Source of the DNA: Biomphalaria glabrata
Taxonomy: Eukaryota; Mollusca; Gastropoda; Planorbidae
Length of the DNA stretch: 64,000 nucleotides
Reading direction: 5' to 3'
NCBI RefSeq assembly: GCF_947242115.1
Contig: NC_074719.1
Span: 34,131,769 to 34,195,768, forward strand
Below the pieces are notes generated by a model. That model was not told the DNA's origin. It searched no databases and saw nothing but the letters and a program-made list of their open reading frames with translations. Positions within the stretch are counted from its first letter, which is position 1. Each line of letters starts with the position of its first letter. Made by a program: the position numbers and the translations under genes. This document shows, piece after piece, positions 13,801-22,800 of this stretch.

Positions 13801-16800
13801 TATCAATACATGTATCACTTTTAATTACTTGTAATTGTGAAATAATAGGTAAAAAATCTCCTTAAGTACATGTTATATTTAATCCTATGCATAAAATTTA
13901 TTTACATTAAAAAAAATAATTAAAGCAGGCCTAATTGTAGAGAAAAAATTATTTCTTGTGATTGCATTGAAATCAGCTTTAAAGATGCTGTCCATTGTTG
14001 TAACATAAAGTAGTCTTACATTTTTTATTAGCAAATATATATATATTTGTAACATATATTTATAACATGTCTAAACTAGTTTGAATTTCTTTTCTTTTTT
14101 TTTTCAGCTGCTCATGAATTTTGAGATTTTACAGCAAATAGAGGAACAAATTTTATCTGCTTCCACTTAGACAAACAGCATGGAAATGTGCTATTGTAAT
14201 GAGTAGAAGATATTTGTCATTTAGAGTATCATGAGTCATTGACTTATGAAAACAAAATGCAACAGCAAATTATCAGTCAGCACATTTCAAGATGAGGTAA
14301 AGAACAGTATAAGCTACATTCATTGATGCATTATTTATACAAAAATGTATAGTCAACCAAGTCATCAATCCATTTTTTTATGAAGCCAGTTACAGTTACC
14401 ATGAAAGGATGAAATTTCAGATAATATTCTGTTTGTTTTATGAAATAAGAATAGGCCTACATCAGAAATTGAAATGGTCATCTTCAGTATTTAATGTTTC
14501 ATCTAAAAATGATAATTATATTAATACATATTTGATGTACAAACAAATGAAAACCATTCAAACACTTTTTTTTTGTGAAGTATAGAGGATTAAACTTGTA
14601 AGTGTATGAACAATACTACATCGACATTAACTTATTATTATAGACTTTTTACAGGAAATTGAATAATGCTAACATTTACTGACAAGTGAATTATTGAAGT
14701 AATGATGTGCTTTCTATTTTAATAAGTCAATAATATTAGTAAGAACAATATTATCTTCACTTTCTTAATATTATAAACACAATATTTCCTGAAAAGATTT
14801 TTTTAAATTATAGAAATAATGCTCAAGTCTTCAGAAATGGTAGTTTTCAGAATCATAAAATCAAGGACAACATAGTATTCATGAACTTCCAGCTATCAGC
14901 AAGCTCCTAGTAGGTATTATGGAGCACATTCTCCTTCAACTCAGAGGATCACAGGCACTGGACAAATTCTAGTACTGTTGATGGAATAGAAACAACATAC
15001 ATTAAATTCATAACAAGTCACCTATTCAATCTAAGTTTTATATAGTACCAAACTTCCATATGTTCAAGTCCTTTACGGATAAAATCAATTCTGAAAACAT
15101 CTAACAAAACAGTTCTTTAAACGTATATTAGGAGTATAGTAAAGTATATTAGAGGTTTTACATAAAAAATGCTATGGGAACATATTATGAAACAAAAATA
15201 TTACAAAAAAAAAGGAATAGAATAATAATAACAATATTTAATCTTTGACATTATATTCAGTAATATTATGAAAATTTAATGAATCATTAAATGCACTTGA
15301 AAGTGAAGGGGACAGATTTTTAAAAAAATTCAGGAAATTTTCTGCACAAGCATGCTGAGGTAACCCAAATAAAGAGAGTCATTAAATATTGTACTGAGTG
15401 TTTGAAACTTAATTTTTTATTGCATACATTAAAATATGAACATATCTTTTCAAATTTAAAGGGAGAATTTGAAGACTGCTTTTATTCTTTTTGCACTAAG
15501 ATAAAAGTATTAAATTTTAAGCTGCCCTACTTACTGGAAGGAAGCCTGGTGGCTTAGCGGTAAAGCGCTTGGCTTCCGAACCGGAGGTCCCAGGTTCAAA
15601 TCCTGGTGAAGACTGGAATTTTTAATTTGAGTCTGAGTCCACTCAGCTCTAATGGGTACCTGACATTAGTTGGGGAAAGTAAAGGCGGTTGGTCATTGTG
15701 CTGGCCACATGACACCCTCGTTAACCGTAGGCAACAGAATGGTCAGAAACAGATGATCTTTACATCATCTGCCCTATCGATCACAAGGTCTGAAAGGGAA
15801 ACTTTACTTTTTTTTTTTACTTACTGGAAGTTTCGTAGGAAGAGTTTCTGGCATAACAAGTGAGTTTTGTGGCATTCATCCTATTGATAAACTCTTAGGA
15901 ATAAGAAAGCATCATTTCTTCTTGAAATATACATCTGTGGAAAAGAAAAGAACAATTGCTTTTACTGTGAGCAATAATAAAATTCTAATTAAATTTTAAA
16001 AATCTCCAAAATATTTATAGTGACTTAGTTCAAAGAATCATGTAAAGACTTTCTTTAAGCATTGTCTCAACTCATCTGAAATCTCCTTTTCCACCAAGAT
16101 AACTGGATAATCTGTACTTCTAATTGAGAATTGTTGCATAATATATTTAATTCTTATGCAAGAAAGTATAATTTGAAGGAAAACACCTTAGATAACAAAA
16201 GAGTGGTATTGGCCTGCATGAGCCAATTATCACTTTAAAAATACCCTGCACAGGCTGGAGGGAATATAATATGTTTTATTTACAACATAACAACAATATT
16301 GTGTAAATATTCACCTATAAATTAGCTTTAAATAAAATAGCACATGGATGCTTACAATTGAAATAGACTTACATAACGTTTAAAAATAAATTATTAATTA
16401 CTTAAAAACTTACTGTTAAATGTATTTATACAGCTTCGGGCACTGTGTGCAAACTCCTTTGAAAACAATAAGAACATATTGTGGCAGTATCTGGGTAAAT
16501 ACTTGAATCCACACATTGAATGGTAGCAATCACTCATCAGTGTATAGGAATAGATCTAGATACAGATTCTAGATCTTATAAGAGTCTAGGTCTATTATTA
16601 TCGTATAAAATATAGATATAAACTAGATATAGATTAGAGTCGTTAGTAAAGATAAAGTAGATCTTCAAATAGTTTAAAGAACTATCTGTGACACTGTGAG
16701 CCAAGCGCTTCCATTCATGATTCACATATATGAAGAAGCTAAGGCTAAGTCGAAATTTAAGTTAACAAGTCATTAGTCAGGAAGTCAGATTAATAAAATC

Positions 16801-19800
16801 ATTAATTATCATGTTCATGTTGATCATGCCATGATCAAGGTAAGATGAAGCTGATCATCTAGACTTGAGATTTATCCTAGATCTAGTCTACAGTCGACTA
16901 GAGCTAGATTCTATATAATAGGGGGCCTATATACTATTATATCTTGATTCTCTGGGTTTATCAGACACACAAAGATAATGAATCTAGCAACTCGACGTTC
17001 ATAATATTTTTAGTCATAATTTTGTTAAGAGTACTATAGGCATAGCCAGATTTTTATAAAAACAAATTATTATTTTACAAACTTATAAATGGGCATTTAC
17101 ATAAAATTTACGTGTTTAGTGTTCTATTATATATATATAGTAGAGTGTTGTGTGTAAGGTCGTATTTGTAGATAAAGTTTATAGCCATAGGTCACTACAT
17201 CTGGGTGAAAGTCTACATGTTTATGTGTACAATCACTTTCTATTGAAGTAGAGCCTAATGATTCTAAAATTTTATTGGGCGAAGAAATATTCGAAACAAT
17301 ATCATATCTTTTTATAGCTTTTAGAAGAATTGGATGTTATTTGGGATTCTAGTTAGTTAAAAAAAAAACAATAAAAACTTGAAGGCCGAAATTTTTATGC
17401 AGATTTTTCAGTTAGTCATACATACATCATTGATTTTTTTTTTATGTTGATTTTCCATTACTATAGATAAAAATGCACATTATCTTGAAAAAAATCAAAT
17501 TGAATAATAAATTTATTTGTAGATCTGAACAAAAGTTGGTAAAGATGTAAGATTGTAGGCTTATTGACTCACTATATTGTTATTTTATTTAGACTGACTC
17601 ATTCACAGATTTAACTTAGGCCTATATCACCCATTATATACAAAGCTAATAAATGACACTCTCAAAAATGTATTGACTCTTTCAGTAAATTGCTTATCAC
17701 ATTTAAAATATACATTGTAAAAATAATGATAATAATTATCAAATGTGATGAAAAAAAAAGAAAAACAAATAATCCAAACTGGCAGCACCAATTAGCAGAC
17801 AATTAATGTCGTAAACAAGAATACACGAAATACAGGCTTGGCTAATTAGTCTATATTGGCTAAGAAAATCAGTTACAAAGCTTTATAGTCATAGATCTAA
17901 GTCACAAATTGATTTGTGCACACTTACCTCTGTAACATCGTATATGACAATTAAGTTTCCATTTATGATTTGCTGTAAAAGTGGTGATAAAAATCTTCGG
18001 GAATGGTTTCTTTATATAGTAAAAAAAATTCTACCGGAAGTCAATTTACCACGCAACCAAGGACGCCTCGGTGAATGGAACTTATGCTTAGTTTCCTTAG
18101 TGTTGGCAGTCCATGTAATATATAGTCTATGGTCACTAAGTGCATGTTTTACCCTATAACGTAGAGAAGTTACATTGCAAAGACTTTCTTCCAAGCCAAT
18201 AATAGTAAGCCTACAATAGTTTTACGCAAAAGATGGATTGCAAAACTTTAAGACGGACTTGAGCTGTAGTTTGTCTAGACTGTAGGAGGACTTAAGAGAC
18301 TTTAAATTTAATCGACATGTTCAATTAGGCCTACAATTAGAACTAACAGAACACTAAAACAACTCTTCAGATTAGTAGTCTTTATCCGATCGTTCATTTT
18401 CGTAATTACAAGAATATTCCCAAAATGACTTCGGGTATATAACCTTCCGAAATTATTTAACCGAGCGAGGTTCGGCCACCTGGTACAAAAATATTCTCAA
18501 AATGACTTCGGGTATATATCCTTCCTTAACAAATTATTCATCCGAGCGAGGCTCGGTCACCTGATATTACATCAAATATCATCTAGGATATCTATAATTC
18601 TCTTATGCGTATTTTGACCTTTAAAATAGTTCTTTAAATCAAAATTATTTGCATTTAGAAACTATTTTACATATTTATAAAAGTAAATATTCTATCTTGA
18701 ATATTCATATTTCATTCACTATATCATCAATGCAATTCTTTTAAAAAAAAGTTTACAACTAAATATAGGGAAACAGATCTTGGAAATGTACATATTTCAT
18801 TTTGAAAGAATGTTAATACTTCTATTTTAGAACAAATTCTACTCGACTCAAATTGTACTTTAGAAGGTAAAAACTTGCGATATTTACTAGTATAATTATT
18901 TTTAAATACCTTAGTTTCAATAAAGTAAAGTATTCATAGCTTCGTTTTAATGAATACTGTTTAACTTGGTTAAAATGATTAACAGAGAACAAGTTTTTTT
19001 TTTCTTTTCTATCTAGCTTCAGAGTTGCAAAGGTTAAATGCAAATGTTGATAACCTAAACTCTAAAGTCACTCAACAAACCAAAAAACTTCACAAGCTAC
19101 ACAATACAATTCGATATCAGCGAAGAATAACGAATGATTTACAAGACATGGATACCAAGTTTATGGAATTTAAAGAAGCAGTAATGACAGAACTTCAGAC
19201 TGCGAGTATGTTTATGTCAGATTTACAAACAAAATGTCAAAATTTATGCGACGATTTCAGAGATCATAAAGAAATGATAAAAGTACAGGATAAAAAGGTG
19301 AGATTTTAATTCCTATCAGAATAGTGTGTAAGTACCAATGAAAGCAAAAGAAATTAAGTTATAACTTTGTTAGTAGCTCATAACCTGTACAGCTCAGCCG
19401 AGATCAATTGTCATAGTAGGCCTGAGCATATATATGTAACGTCGCAAAGCTTTACTGATCTACACTCACCACAGGTTGTCATGTCAGAAAATGAGGATCA
19501 AATTATAACAATGAAACTGAATGAAAATATGAAGTTGAAAGAATATTTAGGTTAGTGGCGTTTTTTTAAATAGTGTTACAGAGGATACAATAATTTTAAA
19601 ACACTAAAACAACTTAGACTTACTTAGACTTAGGTCCTCTCGCGCAGTTCGGCGCATTGGGCAGCAAGCTGTCTCCATAAAGATCTGTCCTTGGCAATGT
19701 CTGAAGCCTCCTCCCACCTGGTTTCCACTGTTCTGAGGTCCTCCATGAAGGTATGGCGCCAAGTAATACGAGGACGTCCCTGTTTGCGCTTTCCTCGTAT

Positions 19801-22800
19801 TGGCCTCCATGTCATCGCAACTCTTGGTATACGTAGTTCATTTTGTCGTAGAACATGTCCCACAAACCTCATGCGTCGCTCTGTTACAACCTCACTAAGT
19901 GTTCAACTCCCAGTTTGGCAAAGAATTTCCTTATTTGAGACCCGATCTGTGTAACGGACTCCCAAAATCCGTCTCAGCCATTTTTGTTGAGCCACATTTA
20001 GCCTTTTCTCAATTTTGACAGATGACTTCCATGTCTCACATGTATGTGTTGCAGTTGGAATGAGAAGGTGTATTTTTGTCTCGAGCCCAATGGCTTGGCT
20101 TTTCCAAATAGGCTGAAGCCTTTGGAAAATGCTCCCTGCCTTTCCTATTCTGCACGCTACATCATGGTAGGCACTCCCATCATTTGTTATGATGCTGCCA
20201 AGGTAAGTGAACTTGTCCAACTCTTCAAGCTTTGACTCGTCAAGTCTGACGGGGCCACCCTTTGCCTTATATCCCAATCGCAAAATTTTGACCTTATCTA
20301 AGTCTATGCGGAGGCCAATTTTGGGTGCTTCTCTAAAACAAACTTAAAGAGAAATTTAAAATGTCTGCTATTTTACCACCACATAATATGTTCTCAGAGA
20401 AATACCTGAAATCCTGGGGAAAAGACCGATATATCCGGCAGCGTCTTACAGGACATGTGGTAGTAGCTACAGAGGCAGGGTTAATTGCTGCAGATTGGTT
20501 CTCTGCCCTTAAGGTCCATATTTTATCCGGTTTCAACATTTATGATTTCCTTAGTAGTCATTTTTTATATTGTAAATTGTAAGTTGTTAATTGTATTATA
20601 TCCAGGCTCTCTGCAAACTGCACCACACGACACCACCAACTTAAAGAACATGTCAACTCAGGTCTCCAAAGTAACGTAACCTTTTAATGTCCAATAAATC
20701 AAAGTCAATACTGTACAATTGGTAACAACGTTACACTGACTAAATTCTCTGCTCCCTGACCAACTTCACACCGTACAGATTCTGTCTATGAATTCCACTC
20801 GTACTCGTGAAATGACTTGACTCTGACACATTCGCTCTTATATAAGGTCCCTATAGGCCTTCTAGAACCAGGTGGAACGTCGCTCGACCATTCTGTTAGA
20901 TCACATGACTACATTTGCCTGAGTACTATTCACAACACAGTTCCTTCCCGAACTGGAGTGTAAAGTCAATCGTCACGATCTAGCAGGGTTGACCGCTCGT
21001 CAAAACACACACAGCACTACCCAATTTGTGCCTCCACCAGTTTTGTAACAATATATTCTTATAATGATTTTGCTGCATGCACATGTAGAGGACGTGTGAG
21101 AGATGTCAGTCTGTTTCTAGAATCTGCATGTGTCAACAAACACGGCGTGTGACTGGTTTAATAAATAGTCATGTGGTCTTCCAGAATGGAATCGCGACAG
21201 GTGTTATGTGTTTCTGCCATATTCTAGAAGCTTGTGGACACAGAGAAAGAATGTGCTATGCCAGTTGACAACATTGGACTACAGTCGAGTACTGCGAAAG
21301 TGAGATGTGTACGTATTGTACAGTGGAGTGTCGGTAAAGTTGAGTACGGCTCGGATTAGTTGATTAAAGCGAAATGGGGCTCGATCTATTTGAGAAGTGT
21401 TGAGTGCAGAGACATACAGTGAAGTGTTTTGAAGTGTCAAAAAGTGCAGATATTGTAATGTGTACACTGACAAAATCGCTAGCTTTTTAATAGTAAATAA
21501 AGTTAACGGAAAAATTATTTGAATTTTTCTTATGTGTTTACAAGTAAATTGAGCCAGAAGAAGTGAATTTCGTTACAATATATGTACAATATTTAGATTT
21601 ATAGCACAATTCCAATAGCATTTTAATAATTTAAAATTCTTTTCTCTTAGTAACGGTGGTTGAACATGTAAACTTTATTGATAAAGATGTTCTCAAAATA
21701 AAAGATGCCCAGAGTAAGTGAGGAACTTTGTTATATATAATAAAATACTTGAAGATTAGATTTTGCCATTTTTTTATCATCACATTCATTAATATAAACT
21801 TTTGCCTGTCCAACTGTTGTTTCTTTAGGGAAAATGTGTCTCAAAGAACAAAATATACAAAAGGATATAACAAGATCAAATGGAATTGGTTAGTTACAAT
21901 TATAAATTGTTATACAAATGTTTTACCAGTAATTAATTGACTAATTGATTAATTTGTTATTGATTCATTTCTAGTCTATGTCAATGAATAGTTTTACAAA
22001 TTTTCTGCTTGATCCTAGAATGGGTGTAGAAGAAATAACGTGTACACACTTTTTACCAGACAGACAGATAGAGTGAGCTGATATAAGCTTTGTAATTGTG
22101 CTTACAATAAATGTGATTTTCTCAATCTGAATTATAAAATGTATGAGCAAGTATGAAAAATAAATTGGATGGCTGCCTGGTCGTGCGGTTTACGCACTGG
22201 ACTGTCGTTTGAATTTATCGATGGTCCAGGGTTCAAACCCTGCCCGCTCCCGTCCCTCGTCGTCCTGAGAGAGGTTTGGACTAGGAAGTAAACTATCCTC
22301 AACTCTGAAGGAACATCCGAAACATGTACAATATTTTACAATTGAGAATTTTTCTTTGACTAATTACAATTTTCTATTTATTTTATTCTCTTTGCAACGT
22401 TAATTGTTAATTACAATCATGTTTAGAACTATGCAAATTAACTAATTAATATTCGATTTTCAGAGTTTCTTTGTCAAAAAAGCTATACACCTGATGTCCA
22501 GTGTGTTAAAGACTGTCTCCATGTGATAGGTAAAATATATAAATATATACATATGTATTGGTTTTTATTTAATTTGGTGTAGAATAATTAAAAAATGGAA
22601 TTTCAGGGCACTGTAAGGGGGCTTGGAGGCAGAGTGGTCTGAGAATCTCGGTGAATACTGGAATTTTGTTTTTAAAGAACGCTCCTAAGTGCTACCAACT
22701 CTTATGGATACCTGACATTTATTGGGCCAAGTAAATACGGTTTGTGTTGGCCACATGACATCCTTGACAACTGTCGGCCAAAAGAGAAATAATGTTATCT

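Noticed and set aside
15541-15620. tRNA gene
   Set aside because: A and B boxes are present, but it is the head of a SINE with target duplications; the same applies to 22168, 47642, 48789 and 54706.
20361-20582. 73-codon frame (SEKYLKSWGKDRYIRQR) as a gene
   Set aside because: No recognised domain, overlapping frames on both strands, and a position between a LINE end and LTR-like DNA.
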